Program-made: the position numbers and the translations under genes
Source of the DNA: Locusta migratoria
Taxonomy: Eukaryota > Arthropoda > Insecta > Orthoptera > Acrididae
NCBI GenBank assembly: GCA_026315105.1
Contig: CM048750.1
Location: 399,651,002-399,715,001, forward strand
Direction of reading: 5' to 3'
Length of the DNA: 64,000 nucleotides
Shown here: in pieces, positions 10,561 to 21,640 of the stretch
Layout: every line of letters starts with the position of its first letter
Numbering within the stretch: the stretch's first letter is position 1
The notes under the pieces: model-generated
What the model was told of the DNA's origin: nothing
Database searches by the model: none
Seen by the model: the letters and a program-made list of their open reading frames with translations, nothing else

Positions 10561-10897
10561 CTATTATTGATGGAAATTCTACACTGAGATGATGAAATAT
10601 TCTTGAAAAGAGACAGTCACACAAAAACATAAAAATAGAAACAAAAAATGTTGAAACAAGCTTTTAGAAATATTTTCTTTTGACAGGTATGAGAGAAGGG
10701 AAGAGGAAGGGGCACCCTTCCCTCGTACCTGTTGAAGAAAATATTTCCGAAATCTTGTGTCAACTTTTGTCATTTCTATTTTCATGTTTTTGTGTGACTG
10801 TCAGTGGTACAGAACTAAAGTAAATACTGGTCAGTTGAGCTGTCTCTCTGCAAGAAAACTCTGAAAACAAAAAGTCATTTTAAATTAATACATGGCC

Positions 10898-10934
<37 letters not shown>

Positions 10935-11289
10935 TTGGTCATGTTTACTGATGACTCTTGGTAAGAAATAACATTCATTTTTACACAAATATTTAATTCA
11001 TTTTGCTATTTCTACTACATGACACAATAGTCATTACAGACTGGATGCTGGCAGAAGACAACTGGAGAGATACTGGTAATAATGAGTCTGATGCATGCAA
11101 ATAGTAATTGTTCCAGATGAGGAGAAAGATATTCCAGCCCATCTGTATCTTATTAAATCTTTGACAAAGTACCCCCCCCCCCCCCCTTTGAATTTATGAT
11201 AATAAATATATCACACAGTTGTAGGGACACAGCACACTTCACAAGATTAATACTTAAGTCATACTGAACACAATATGCACATTTGTGTA
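10561..11289. other. Unassigned AT-rich DNA with simple repeats
   Basis: No gene seen. Holds an (AAT)n run at 10898-10933 and a poly-C run at 11172-11186. Confidence 0.6.
10898..10933. repeat. (AAT)n microsatellite
   Basis: About 12 AAT units. Confidence 0.95.
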
Positions 11290-11735
11290 ACATACATCAG
11301 TCACTTCTGCCTAGAAATTCATCAATGGAGTAGAAGAATTTGGCCACCAAAAAGTACTTTATACTCGTTTGAAACTGAAGTTCATTGTAAGTTAAATTTT
11401 TTTATGCCTGCTGGCAAATTATTGAAAATGTGTATTGCTGAATACTGGACACCTTTCTCAGAGAAAGTAAGTGACTGTAAATCTTTGTGAAAGTTATTCA
11501 TGTTTCTAGTATTGATCCCATGAACTGAGCTATTGGTCTGAAGAAAGTGATATGTTTCTAATGACAAATTTCATTAGAGAATAAATGTATTGGGAAGCAG
11601 TAGTTGGTATCCCCAGTTCCTTAAACAGAACTCTGCAGGACATTCATGAGTTGATACCACAAATGATTACTATCTCACATTTTTGGGCTTTGAAAACTAT
11701 AGCTTGGCCTGTTGTGTTACTCCAGAATAAATAAA
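11290..11735 (-). pseudogene. CR1/jockey-type LINE, RT C-terminal fragment
   Basis: Minus strand: a TQQAK...FKAQK-type block near 11670-11730, CRVLFKELGIPTTASQYIYS and LMKFVIRNISL (about 11570-11650), then VHGINTRNMNNFHKDL and EKGVQYSAIHIFNNLPAGIK (11400-11520). The NTRN ... GV ... FNxLPxxIK pattern is the usual end of CR1/jockey-like pol proteins. Frames shift between blocks. No catalytic motif is present. Confidence 0.65.
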
Positions 11736-12871
11736 ATGACTGATAGATCATGTAATAATCATGCCTCAAAGTAAACCAAAGCAACAACAGACTGTATACA
11801 TGAGTGACAAAGAACTAGAAGAAATAAATATTGTAAGTAAAGCTCGTGCAAGAAGTCGTGGCCCAGTATTCTCGACTTGGATGCTGAGTGAGGCCATTCC
11901 ATTGTTCTGGACGAGCAGCCGCCTCAGTTGTGTGTTGCGTACAGATCACAGGGCACAGTTAACAGCTGACTCACAAATGAAGCATATGGCTCAGCAGGGA
12001 ACATGAAACTGAGCCAGCCACACCTCTGAAACAAAGAAATGGACTCATCTTGGGCACAACTTGAGAATGGGTTTCTGAGGATGGGCCACGACTTCTTGCA
12101 TGAGCTATAACAAGATAAATGATGTGTTTTTCCACCCAAAAAAGAATAACAACAAATACAAACCATTTGTTTTGTTTTGCAGATAGAGCACTGTATTAAA
12201 ATAGAACATTAATCATAAATAAATGAGCATTAAATACAATTCGATTTAACATAAAGTCAGGTATGTACAGAAATTTAAAAATATTTATCATATCCAAACT
12301 TGTATTGTAGGCTAATTTTTGTCAGAACAAAAACACACTACTCTGCATGACAAGTAAGTTAGAAGTACAGTGAAACTAAAAAGTAAACCATATAACTGAT
12401 ATTATACATCAATTCTTTATGTACATAGAAATTCAAATCACAGTTTATAGTATTATAATAATTTTCAGAATGGAATAAAATCACCCCACTACTTATAACA
12501 GAAAATGTGTTGCAATATGTCTGGGAAGAATAAATGAATAAATTCTAATTAAGTGTCTTGCAAAAGGCAGAATATCCTCATCTATTATTTCTGAGAAAGC
12601 ATAGAAAAGAAGAAGAAGAGCAACAACATCTAAAAGATGACAGAAGGATTAGGCTAGTCACTAGAATGAAGTAAGGAAAGGGAATACAATAAAAATGTGC
12701 AAGTATTGGGCAACTCTGTGATTCAAGTCACACAATATACATAATTTATAAACTTGTACTAGTTGTTTAAAATTAAATAAGAAATAAAAATAGTATAGGT
12801 GGATATATTATTATCTTTGACATCATAACAGATAGTGATTTGGATTCAAAAACATTGTGTTTGTTATTTAC
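11736..12871. other. Probable intronic DNA without recognised features
   Basis: AT-rich. An 81-codon open frame at 11761-12006 (+) begins MPQSKPKQQQTVYMSDKELE but shows no family resemblance and no splice context I trust. No IFT54 C-terminal exon was found. Confidence 0.5.
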
Positions 12872-12983
12872 CATTATTTCCATTGCCGGATGATCCTGGG
12901 ACTCGACAACATAATTCTCATTCTCATCTTGTTCTGCCATCTTATCATTTTCTGTTATGATGTTCACTTTCATAACAACAGGT
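12872..12983 (-). CDS. TRAF3IP1: Internal exon C of a TRAF3IP1/IFT54-like gene (partial)
   Basis: Exon of 112 bp on the minus strand: a long pyrimidine tract with acceptor ttgcttttag, one base completing a codon, 37 open codons, and a donor gtaaat in phase 0. The peptide runs PVVMKVNIITENDKMAEQ, then an acidic stretch DENENYVVESQDHPAMEIM. In animal IFT54 the SARPAPPR segment is followed by a similar NVIxE...DDxFVVE...EM segment, before the C-terminal coiled coil that binds IFT20. The match in order and spacing supports the gene call. The C-terminal coiled-coil exons were not found between here and position 1 and are probably off the left edge. Confidence 0.72.
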
Positions 12984-13071
12984 CTAAAAGCAAAGAACAA
13001 AATTACACAAAGAAGTAAGACAACAAGTAGTATATTTTTTTCAACATTGGTTTTAGTTGTTGGAATGCCAC
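12984..13071. other. Intron sequence upstream of exon C
   Basis: Minus-strand pyrimidine-rich tract (cttacttctttgtgtaattt) leading to the exon acceptor. Confidence 0.6.
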
Positions 13072-13353
13072 ATGCTTTCTACAGTATGTCTGCCTAAGTG
13101 TACTTGTGTCTGTGTGAATGTGTGGGTGTGTGTAGAAAGTAAAGCTTTCTACAGTATGTCTGCCTAAGTGTACTTGTGTCTGTGTTAATGTGTGGGTGTG
13201 TGTGCATTTGTTTACCCTCCAATTTTACCCCCAAGGTAAGTCTTTCCTCTCCCGGGATTGGAATGGCTCCTTATCCCCTTCCTTAAAACCCTCATCATTT
13301 CCTTTTCCCTCTCCTTCCCTTCTGCCTGAAGAAGCAAATGGGTTGCGAAAGCT

Positions 13354-13408
<55 letters not shown>

Positions 13409-13482
13409 TCATTTATTTCTTTGTGATACTGTCACACCTGTGCTCCTTCGCCTGGTGAGTAATCTTCGTCTATTTTTGAATT
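13072..13482 (+). mobile_element. Penelope-like 3' tail with (TG)n and a 73-bp tandem duplication
   Basis: ctttctacagtatgtctgcc and about 60 further bases occur twice in tandem (13072-13133 and 13145-13205). The shared tctttcctctcccgggattg block, the pyrimidine segment, the motif CTGAAGA-A-GCAA-stem-TTGC-GAAAGC (13326-13352), a TG run of about 24 units (13358-13407), and the terminal ccttcgcctggtgagtaatc follow in the usual order. Confidence 0.7.
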
Positions 13483-13754
13483 ACTAATGATGTACAAGAC
13501 AAGAACACAAACTAGAAAGACTATCATATCACAGTTTTGGGATTAAGAATAAATGCAGCACAATCAGACTTCATTTGCATTTGACCCTCTCATGTTACAT
13601 GAAATGCAACACAAAATAAATAAATAAACTGAAACCTTGCCCTAGGTCAACAATTATTGTGTTTCATACACAGTCTCACTTCAACAGTGCAAGTGATATT
13701 GTCTACTACAAACTGCACACAGAGACAAGTTGTTGGATAGTGGAATGGTACATC

Positions 13755-13788
<34 letters not shown>

Positions 13789-14479
13789 CATGAATATTAA
13801 GGACAAAGAGTTATGATGTGGCAAACAATATTTTTTCCACCATGTCATTAAATGGAAGATCCTCTCCCATGGGCTAACAGTATATTCCAACTGACAAAAA
13901 TGTGGATAACACCATTGAGATCAGTTGACTGAGTGGAAGTGTGGAAAGTCTGTGTAAAATATTTTCCAGGTTCTCCTTCCTTTTTCTTAGTCACATAAAG
14001 TGACTCTTGTATCTATCAACATACAACTCTGTACAGTAACTTAAAGATAACACAATGAAGCTATTCAATTTACTAAACATATGTCCTGTGCTGCATATCT
14101 GTTTCACTTAATTTCGATGTGCTTTGGTATTCAGTGGAATGGCTCCTCCTATCCAAGCCTTTGGAGGCAGATTATGGAGATTTTAACATTTTTGTTCAAA
14201 AAACCACATTACAGTTCTGTGTAACACTTTTCTGAGTGAGAGTCTCCAGTCTTTTGAAACTAACAAAGTGAATGTAGATCGATGGTGCTTCCATCAAAGG
14301 AATAATATTGACAGCTACTAAGAGATTTATACCAAATAAATTAACAAAAGAGAAAGCTTATCCCCTGTGGTACACAAAACAGGTTAGATCATTCTTGCAA
14401 AAGAAAAGAAAATAGCAAGCCAAATTTAAACAAACACAAAATCCCCAAGACTGTCAATCTTTTATACAAACTCCAAATT
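13483..14479. other. Unassigned AT-rich intronic DNA
   Basis: Nothing recognisable except an (AC)n run at 13755-13785. Confidence 0.5.
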
Positions 14480-15315
14480 CAGCTCCAACTTCAAGGCAAG
14501 AAGTTTATAATAGTTTCCTCAATGAAACTCTGTCCTGTAATTTTGTAGAAAATTCTAAGAAATTCTTGTCATTTGTAAAGTATACTAGCAGTAAAACACA
14601 TTCAATACCTTCACTACATGATAGGAATGGTGATGCTATTGATAACAGCTCTGCTAAAGCAGAATCTGTAAACACAGCTTTCAAAAATTCCTTCACTATA
14701 GTCTGCGTCACATAGGAAGGTGGCCCAATTTTCAGCTGTTCTATGCAACCCCCCCTCCCCAATTACCACACTGGCAACCAATAACATTCATTCTCAAGGC
14801 ATGTGCATGGGCACAAGTTACACAATGTTTCTCACACAGGTTCAACTGTTGTCACTCAGCTGAAACTTCTCCCCTCCACAGTTTCCCTATTGTTCTGCCT
14901 CTATGAGTGGAAGCGCCTCACTACATGATGAGAGCTATAGAGAAGACAAAGGAAATGCACCTGAATTTGAAGCAAGAATAGCTGCCAACATGTGTAATAT
15001 ATAGGTAGATATCCATGGAGTAATAAATCAACTTAAACCACTTTACGAAAGTAAGTCTCCTGGTCCAGATTGTATAACAGTTTCCTTCGAGAGTGTACTG
15101 AAGCAATAGCTCCATACCTATCTATCTTATACAACTGCTAGCTCAGATTGCAAAGTTGCACAGGTCACTCCAGTATTCAAGAAAGGCAATAGGAAGAAAA
15201 TTACAGGCTTATATCATTGACGTCTGTTTGCAGCATGATTTTAGAACATATACATTTTTTTTTCAAACATCATGAACTACCTAGGCCTATTGACCACTTA
15301 AAACTTCATGATGTG
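14480..15315 (+). pseudogene. CR1-like LINE, endonuclease-RT linker and RT N-terminal part
   Basis: Seen: KKFLSFVKYTSSKTHSIPSL with NGDAIDNSSAKAESVNTAF (14540-14690), the usual linker between endonuclease and RT. Then VINQLKPLYESKSPGPDCI (15018-15075), CKVAQVTPVFKKGNRKK (15150-15200), and TSVCSMILEHIHFFF near 15220-15265. Frameshifts and stops between blocks. It ends where gypsy-2-associated sequence begins, consistent with later insertion of gypsy-2. Confidence 0.65.
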
Positions 15316-15547
15316 TGTGACACAAAAAGCACATGCAGCGGAAATATGTGCACAACCAACTGCCAGATGGTGGCCCAGACGATTACAGCTATGCTGCAGC
15401 GATTAGACCTACGCGACCGGACTCGTGGGCCACTTGTGTATGAGCTATCAAACTGTACTGACTATTGTATGGTTACTTGTACAAACTGTATAGCTAAATT
15501 GTAACTTAACTGTGACTATCCAACTAAATGTGTTGCAAGTTACAACA
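15316..15547 (+). promoter_or_regulatory. Candidate 5' LTR end of gypsy-2
   Basis: Non-coding segment between the LINE fragment and gypsy-2 gag. It ends in ttacaaca (15540-15547), followed shortly by tggcaacaag (15555-15564), a position and base composition expected for a primer binding site. Gypsy-3 has ttacaaca at the same place. The left edge is a guess; no 3' LTR is available for comparison. Confidence 0.3.
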
Positions 15548-15609
15548 CATTTATTGGCAACAAGTAGTGTTCGGACTTCCAGGTGTTTATTTGACCCACT
15601 CCCGTATCT

Positions 15610-16660
15610 ATGGATTCGCATACAACTGACGCTTCCTCAGACTTTCAATTCCCTCCATTGGGTCAGTTACTTCAGACTGGGTTGCAAATTATGATTGATA
15701 CAGTTCAGCAGCTCATTATGTCGGCTCAGGCAGACTGTTTGAAATTCAATGTATCTGTTGTTACGTCATTGACTTCGGGCAGCATGGCATCTGTCGGTTC
15801 CACTGCCTGACATGTGTCTGCTCCTTTTCCCCCCAATTTCTGGGTTTGACAACTCTTTGTAAGACTGGGACTCTTATGAGAAATTGTTTTGGCAACATTT
15901 CCTTGCCTTTGGTGTCTCTGATATGGACTTGTGTAAAGCTATTTTTCTGTCTTGGATTTCTCCCCGCATTTATCAGTTACTGTGTCAGCTTGCCCTTCTC
16001 CAAGATCTAGTGGCTTTATCTTTTGATATCACAGGTCATTTGCTGTCTGCTTATTACTGGCCCCAAACACACATTTTTGTGGCCCGTGTGAAATTTTGTC
16101 AGTCGCTGAAGAAACCTAATCGGTCCTACCGTGCATAGGTGGCCAAACTCCACATCCTTAGTTGCCCCTGTACGTTTGTTACTCCCACACATCAGGACAC
16201 CTACAACACGGTTTGCGACACTATTCTGTGCTCGGTGTCGGATCGCAAGGTTCGTCAAAGTGCTCTGCAATTTGACAATCTGACCCTTACTGACATTTTG
16301 AATATTGCACAGTTATTCGAGGTTTCTTGTGCCACTGGGGATCAGATTGAGGCAGGGGGGTGATGTAGCTGCTGTTTCTCCAGATATTGGTCAGCTGCCT
16401 GTTTCTGTTATCGGCAAGGTTGCCACAGTGAGGCAGCCCCACTTGCCGCACTCAAGGCCATCGACAGGCTCCCGATACACAGTGCCAACATTCTCTGCAG
16501 CATGAACAGCCCCATGTACTGCAATCTCTTCCTTCCTGACCGTTTTGTTTTGTGGATCACAATGGTGGCCCGCCTTAAACGTTGGGTTGTTTTGAACAGT
16601 TGTCATATAACTGGCCTCGGTGTGCTGTTCACAGCTCGTTTCTGCCAACATGGATATGGA
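15610..16660 (+). pseudogene. Gypsy-2 gag
   Basis: Starts MDSHTTDASSDFQFPPLGQL. The best block, 15884-16138, reads FWQHFLAFGVSDMDLCKAIF and LSWISPRIYQLLCQLALLQD. It aligns by eye with gypsy-3 gag (LRQHFIAFGVVDASLCKSLF and LSWISPKFYQLLSQSA). A capsid-like continuation (16139-16363, TYNTVCDTILCSVSDRKVRQ) follows after a stop. The Cys-rich zinc-knuckle part is degraded. Three or more frame breaks. Confidence 0.7.
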
Positions 16661-17075
16661 TGTTAATTCTGTTGATAGTTTGCAGGTTCAGTTGTTTGAC
16701 GTCTTTGTGACCTTACAAATGGACATTGAGGCCTCAGTCCCTCTTCCCAATTATCACACTTATGTTAGATTGGGTTTGCCATAGTTGTCACCCATTGATT
16801 GGTACCTGAAAGATTACCATTGTAAATGCTTTCCAGTCTGGGGGCCAGTTCATCGCTCATTTGGCTTACGAGTTAGTGGTTCACCTTGCGACATTTTTTG
16901 TGGTCGACAATACTGCGGTTGCTAACACTTTTGGTCTTGATGCCTTTACTGTCTTTGGTTTCTCTATTTCAGACTGTTAACCTGGTCTCAAATTCTGTTC
17001 CTTTTCGAGATCTTGAGGTGTTTTGTCAGGAATTTTCATCCTTGTTTGCTGATGGCTTAGGATATGGTGAATGAT
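16640..17075 (+). pseudogene. Gypsy-2 protease and pre-RT linker
   Basis: LQVQLFDVFVTLQMDIEASV, with DIEA where DTGA is expected, then NYHTYVRLGLP. After shifts come VVDNTAVANTFGLDAFTVFG (about 16900-16960) and DLEVFCQEFSSLFADGLGYG (to 17071). Same block order as gypsy-1. The RT fingers that should follow are missing. Confidence 0.7.
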
Positions 17076-17700
17076 CAGTCTGCTACACACAGATGAACTA
17101 CTTACTATGTTCGTGGAGTCCCACTTTTTTTCTCAAGTGTATTTGGCCGAATCTTATTTCCGACTTACGCTGGGTGAAGACTCTATAGGTTTGTTTCATT
17201 GTCAAAACCCCTTTTGATTTTTATCAGTAGCAGTGACTGCCATTTGGTGTTGCCAGCACCCTGGCTATTTTTCAATGATTTTTTGAACAACTTTTGTGTC
17301 GCATCCCTGGCTGTGTTAACTATTTGGATGATATTGTGGTTACAGGGTCTTCCCACACTTTAAGGAACTTATGTGCCCTTTTCTCTACTCTCCAGGTGGT
17401 GGGTCTTTGGTGTAATCTCGCGAAGTTGCATTTTATTCAACTGTCTATTTCGTACCTTGGGTTTAAGATCTCTTCTGCTGGGGTCCGTCCCTCTCTGGAG
17501 CATGTGGCTGCCATTGTTTCCTTGCCTCATCCCACACCAGTTAAGGAGTTGGAGGCTTTTCTGGGCAAAATTGTGTATTATCATCACTTGCTGCCTAGGG
17601 CAGCTAAGGTTGTGCACCCACTCCACTGCCTTTTGCACAAGGATGGGCCCTTTGTTTTGCCTGCAGATTGTGAACAAGCCTTTTGTATGCTGAAACAACA
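17076..17700 (+). pseudogene. Gypsy-2 RT (internally deleted)
   Basis: A short YLAESYFRLTLGEDSIGL block (about 17140-17190) corresponds to the palm before NTPFG; the N-terminal RT motifs are gone. Then VNYLDDIVVTGSS carries the YxDD box (YLDD, about 17320-17345), LWCNLAKLHFIQLSISYLGF, and the connection VKELEAFLGKIVYYHHLLPR. The long frame 17294-17884 is open through the thumb, connection and part of RNase H, the best preserved stretch of the element. Confidence 0.8.
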
Positions 17701-18140
17701 ACGTGTGGCCAGTCAGAGTTCAACAGCTTACAATCCGGGTCAACACCTTGTGCTTGCTACTGACATGTCTCCATATGGGGTGGGAGTGGTGCTGGTGCAT
17801 AAACACTCTGATGGGTCTGAACACCCCACTGCGTATGCATCAAAAATATTTTTGTGCATACACAGCAACATTATTACGGATTGAGAGAGATGCACTGGCC
17901 ATTTCTATGCTTTAAAAAAATCATGTGTACCTCTATGGTGTTAAAGTTCACCTTATTACAAATCATAAGCCTTTACTGTCACTTTTCCACTCTTTCATGT
18001 CCTCACTGGACAGGGCAGTTCACTGGCTGCAGCACTGAGTTCTGTTTCTTTCTTAGTATATTTATGAGATTCACTTCCACCCCACAGCCCAGCACGCTAA
18101 TGCAGACGCTTTGTCTCACCTCCCTGCTGGACCCAATCCC
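17701..18140 (+). pseudogene. Gypsy-2 RNase H
   Basis: YNPGQHLVLATDMSPYGVGV and HSDGSEHPTAYASK give the first catalytic region. The later LRIERDALAI and ITNHKPLL-type blocks are only found in other frames, so the domain is frameshifted near 17870 and beyond. Confidence 0.7.
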
Positions 18141-18239
18141 ACCTTCGACTGGGAAGAGCTCCTCTGCTTTTATCTTGATGCTGAAGCTCAGGCTACTGTG
18201 GATAGTTTCCCCTCTAACTTCATCTCAATTAGCAATTGC

Positions 18240-18917
18240 TGTTGTGCCTGACCTTGTGCTTTGTCAAGCTTTGCATGTTATGTTCATGAAGGATGGCCCG
18301 ATATTCCTCTGCGCCCGGCATCTGTAGAACTACTATTCTTTTCAGTTATGTCTGAGTATGACAGGGGTCCTCCTTTTGACTACAAAAGGTTAGTCACCAC
18401 CTGTGGTCATTCTGGCAGCCATCCACATTTGAGTGTTATAGATATTGCTACACGAACATAGAGAGGCAATCTGCACAAAAGCTCTTGCGCGCCAGCTTGT
18501 GTTTTGGTCAGACATGGACAGTGACACAGTGTGCCTTGTGGCCACCTGCTCACAGTGTGCAGACTGTATCCCACACATCTTTTTCTCCCTGGTCTCAAAT
18601 CTGTGGGAATGTATGATGTTGATTATGCAGGCCTCTTTATGAATTCTTACTGGTTTTTATTGTGGATGTGTAGTACAATTTTCCCTATGTTGTTCAGTGC
18701 CCTACAATGTCTTTCGCCATGACTACACAATCATCGTCTAAGGTTTCTGCTATTAAAGGACTGCCAAACACCTCATTTTCTGACAATGGCCCTGAATTCA
18801 CATTGATGGTTTTTCACGACTTGTGTGTCGAGATGGAGATTCGCCACATAGTAACCCCCCCCCCCCCCCCGCCCCCTCCCCCTTTTACCCTCGACTGAAC
18901 AGAGAAGCCAAAAGACT
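18240..18917 (+). pseudogene. Gypsy-2 integrase, truncated by an RTE LINE
   Basis: Fragments: a zinc-binding-like region near 18440-18560, MYDVDYAGLFMNSYWFLLW (first Asp, about 18615-18670), FSDNGPEFTLMVFHDLCVEM (second Asp, 18776-18835), RHIVTPP, then a poly-C run where HPQSN would be coded (18857-18886), and LNREAKRLV (Glu region). The frame ends where the RTE 3' end begins at about 18918. Confidence 0.75.
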
Positions 18918-20745
18918 GGTTGTTGTTCTTGTTGTGATCTTCAGTCCGCAGACTGGTTTGATGCAGCTCTCCACACTACCCTGTCCTGTGCAAGTCTCTT
19001 CATCTGAGAATACATTCGGCAACCTACATCCTTTTGAATCTGCTTACTATATTTGTCCCTCGGTCTCCCTCTATGATTTTTACCCCACATGCTTCCTTCT
19101 AATGCTAAGTTGACAATTCCTTCATGTCTCAGACTGTGTCCAACCAATCTATCCCTTCTCTTAGTAAGGATATGCCAGGAACTCCTTTTCTCCCTGATTC
19201 GGTTAAGCACCTCCTCATTAGTTACGTGATCTACCCATCTAACTTTCATCATACATCTGTAGCACCACATTTCAAAAGCTTCTATCATCTTTTTATCTTA
19301 ACTCCTTATCGTCCAAGTTTCACTCCCATACAATGCTACACTCCAGACAAATGCTTTCAGAAAGGACTTCCTAACATTTAAATTAATATTGGATGTTAAC
19401 AAGTTTTGCTTCTTCTAAATGCTTTTCTTCCCATAGCCATTCTGCATTTTATATCTTCTTTACTTTGACCATCAGAAGTTATCTTGCTACCCAAATAACA
19501 AAATTCATCTACTGCTTTTATTGTCTCATTACCTAATCTAATTCCTTCAGCATCACCTGATTTTCTGACATTGCATTTCATTACCTTCGTTTTACTCTTG
19601 TTGATGTTCATCTTATATCTTCCTTTCAAGACACTGTCCATTCCATTCAATTGCTCTTCCAAATCTTTTGAGATCTCTGACAGAATGTCATCAGCAAACC
19701 GCAAACTTTTCATTTCTTCTCCCTGCACTTTAACGCCCTCTCCAAATTTCTCCTTCCATTCCTTCACTGTCTGCTCAATGTACAGATTGAACAACATTGG
19801 GGAAAGGCTACAACCCTGTCTTACTCCCTTCCCAACCTCTGCGTCCCTTCCTTGTCCTTCGACTCTAAAAACCGCTGTCTGCTTTTTGTATAGGTTGAAT
19901 ATAACTCTCCTTTCCCTATATTTTACCCCTGCTACCTTCAGAATTTGGAAGAGTGTATTCCAGTCAACAATGTCAAAAGCTTTCTCCAAATCTACAAACG
20001 CTAAAAATCTAGGTTTGCCTTTCCTTAGCCTATCTTCTAAGATCAGTCGTAATGTGAGTATTGCCTCCTGTGTTACTACATTTCTCCTAAATCCAAACTG
20101 ATCTTCCCCGATGTTGGATTCCACAAGCTTTTCCATTCGTCTGTAAATAATTCGTGTTAGTATTTTGCAACCATGACTTATTAAACTGATAGTTCTGTAA
20201 TTTTCACACTTGTCTGCACTTGCTTTCTTTGGAATTGGAATTACAATACTCTTCTTGAAGTCGGAGAGTATTTCCCCTGTATCATACATTTTGGATACCA
20301 GGTGATACAATTTTTTCATGGCTGACTCTCCTAACGAGATCAGCAGTTCAGACTGAATATCATCTCCTCCAGGGGCCTTGTTTTGACTCATGTCTTTCAG
20401 TGCTCGGTCAAATTATTCTCGCAGTATCATATCTCCTATCTAATCTTCCATTTGTACAATACTGCCTTCAAGTTTATTTCCTTTGTGTAGGCCCTCTATA
20501 TATTCTTTCTGCAGTTCAGCTTTCCCCTCTATGCTTAGTACCGATTTTCCGCCTGAGTTCTTGATATTCATACAACTGCTTTTCTTGTCTCCAAATATCT
20601 CTTTTATTTTCCTATAGGTGGTATCTATCTTTCCCCTAGTTATGCATTCTCCTACGGTTCTGCATTTGTCCTCTAGCCACTCCTGCTTAGCCAGTCTGCA
20701 CTTCCTGTCAATCTCATTTTTCAGACGTTTGTACTACCTTTTTCC
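18918..20745 (-). pseudogene. RTE-type LINE, RT and C-terminal domain (copy 1, 5' truncated)
   Basis: Minus strand. A 331-codon frame (19396-20391) carries NKAPGGDDIQSELL, YRTISLISHGCKILTRIIYR, QFGFRRNVVTQEAIL, FVDLEKAFDIVDWNTLF (motif A), RQGCSLSPMLFNLYIEQ (motif B) and LRFADDILSE (FADD box with three residues missing after it). The C-terminal part (18941-19288) has RIEAFEMWCYRCMMKVRWVDH-type and VLNRIREKRSSWHILTKRR blocks. It ends with an ACAA-rich 3' tail at about 18918-18935. The endonuclease is absent. Confidence 0.8.
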
Positions 20746-21054
20746 TGTTTGGACATTGGGCATCAATTATGACACCCACACTTCATTGGCGGAACATTTA
20801 CCTTCGTATGATTCAGCTTCAGACCCTAACGTGCCTTCAACTAATGTTGGTCCTACACCAACCCCTTCATTGACAAAATTAATGAAATGGAGCAATGCAG
20901 GATAAGCAGGTCAACCACAGAGGATAAACAGAGCAGATTTTGATAATAAATCACTTCCTGAAGCTGAGGTCTGGAGCAAAAGTCATGGCAATACAGGCCA
21001 ATAGGGCCTTCACAGTGCAAAAGAATTACAACACAGTAAACAAAGAGTTGACAT
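20746..21054. other. Unassigned DNA
   Basis: Open stretches (for example 20760-20905) are unlike any family I know. I expected the rest of gypsy-2 integrase here after the LINE but cannot see it. Confidence 0.4.
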
Positions 21055-21300
21055 GACAAACCCACTGTACACCCTCAACATTTTGCCCCGTGACTTTGAT
21101 CTAAAGGTTAAGGAACCACTACATGGTAGGTACTTTGCAAAACGAGAGGACACTGCTAATGCTGTGTGTGAACAGGTGACCTAATTCAGATGTGGTGTGG
21201 CAAATACTAAGGCAGATGGTATTCTACACCTCTCACATTGTTGGAAGCATATGGTAACAGTAGCCGTGGACTAGTTTGAGAGTCAGTAGGCCCAGATTTG
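21055..21300 (+). pseudogene. Mariner-like transposase C-terminal fragment
   Basis: One frame reads MTNPLYTLNILPRDFDLKVK, EPLHGRYFAKREDTANAV and ADGILHLSHCWKHMVTVAV. It resembles the end of mariner-type transposases (PxSPDxxPxDYxLFxxLKEPLRG ... GIxxLxxRWxxxVxxxGDY). The third catalytic Asp would be in RDFDL and is kept. The first two catalytic regions are absent. One internal stop. Confidence 0.5.
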
Positions 21301-21309
21301 TCATGTCAA

Positions 21310-21640
21310 CTGTGTTGTGCAGTTCAGAAGTGGTGGTGGTGGAGGGGAGGATCCAGAAGGCTCGTGTAGTGAAGCAGCCACTACACAAGCCATCTGGATC
21401 CTCCCCTCCACCACCAGCTCTTCTGAACTGTGCAGATGGGAGTTGTCCCTTCAACACATTCTACAGTCCAGCAACCATCCTGGCCTCAAACTAAGATAAT
21501 TTCACATCCCTGCACCTTATGCCTAACATGTCCTCCCCGCCCCCACCCCCCTCTTCTTTCCCCACCCATTATCCTGTATCCATGTTTTCCTTACAACTGT
21601 GTATCACCACTAACAATATTTCGTTAATTCGATTAATGAT
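21310..21640 (+). mobile_element. Penelope-like C-terminal fragment with a 57-bp hairpin
   Basis: Positions 21375-21499 code AIWILPSTTSSSELCRWELS and LQHILQSSNHPGLKLR, the end of a GIY-YIG PLE protein. The preceding 21312-21370 is a near-perfect reverse complement of 21380-21437, so the fragment begins as a hairpin. A C-rich 3' UTR follows. Confidence 0.65.

Noticed and set aside
11761..12006. 81-codon ORF starting MPQSKPKQQQ
   Set aside because: No family resemblance, no convincing splice sites, no second exon; probably chance or an old repeat.
19571..20101. 176-codon plus-strand ORF
   Set aside because: Antisense shadow of the RTE reverse transcriptase.
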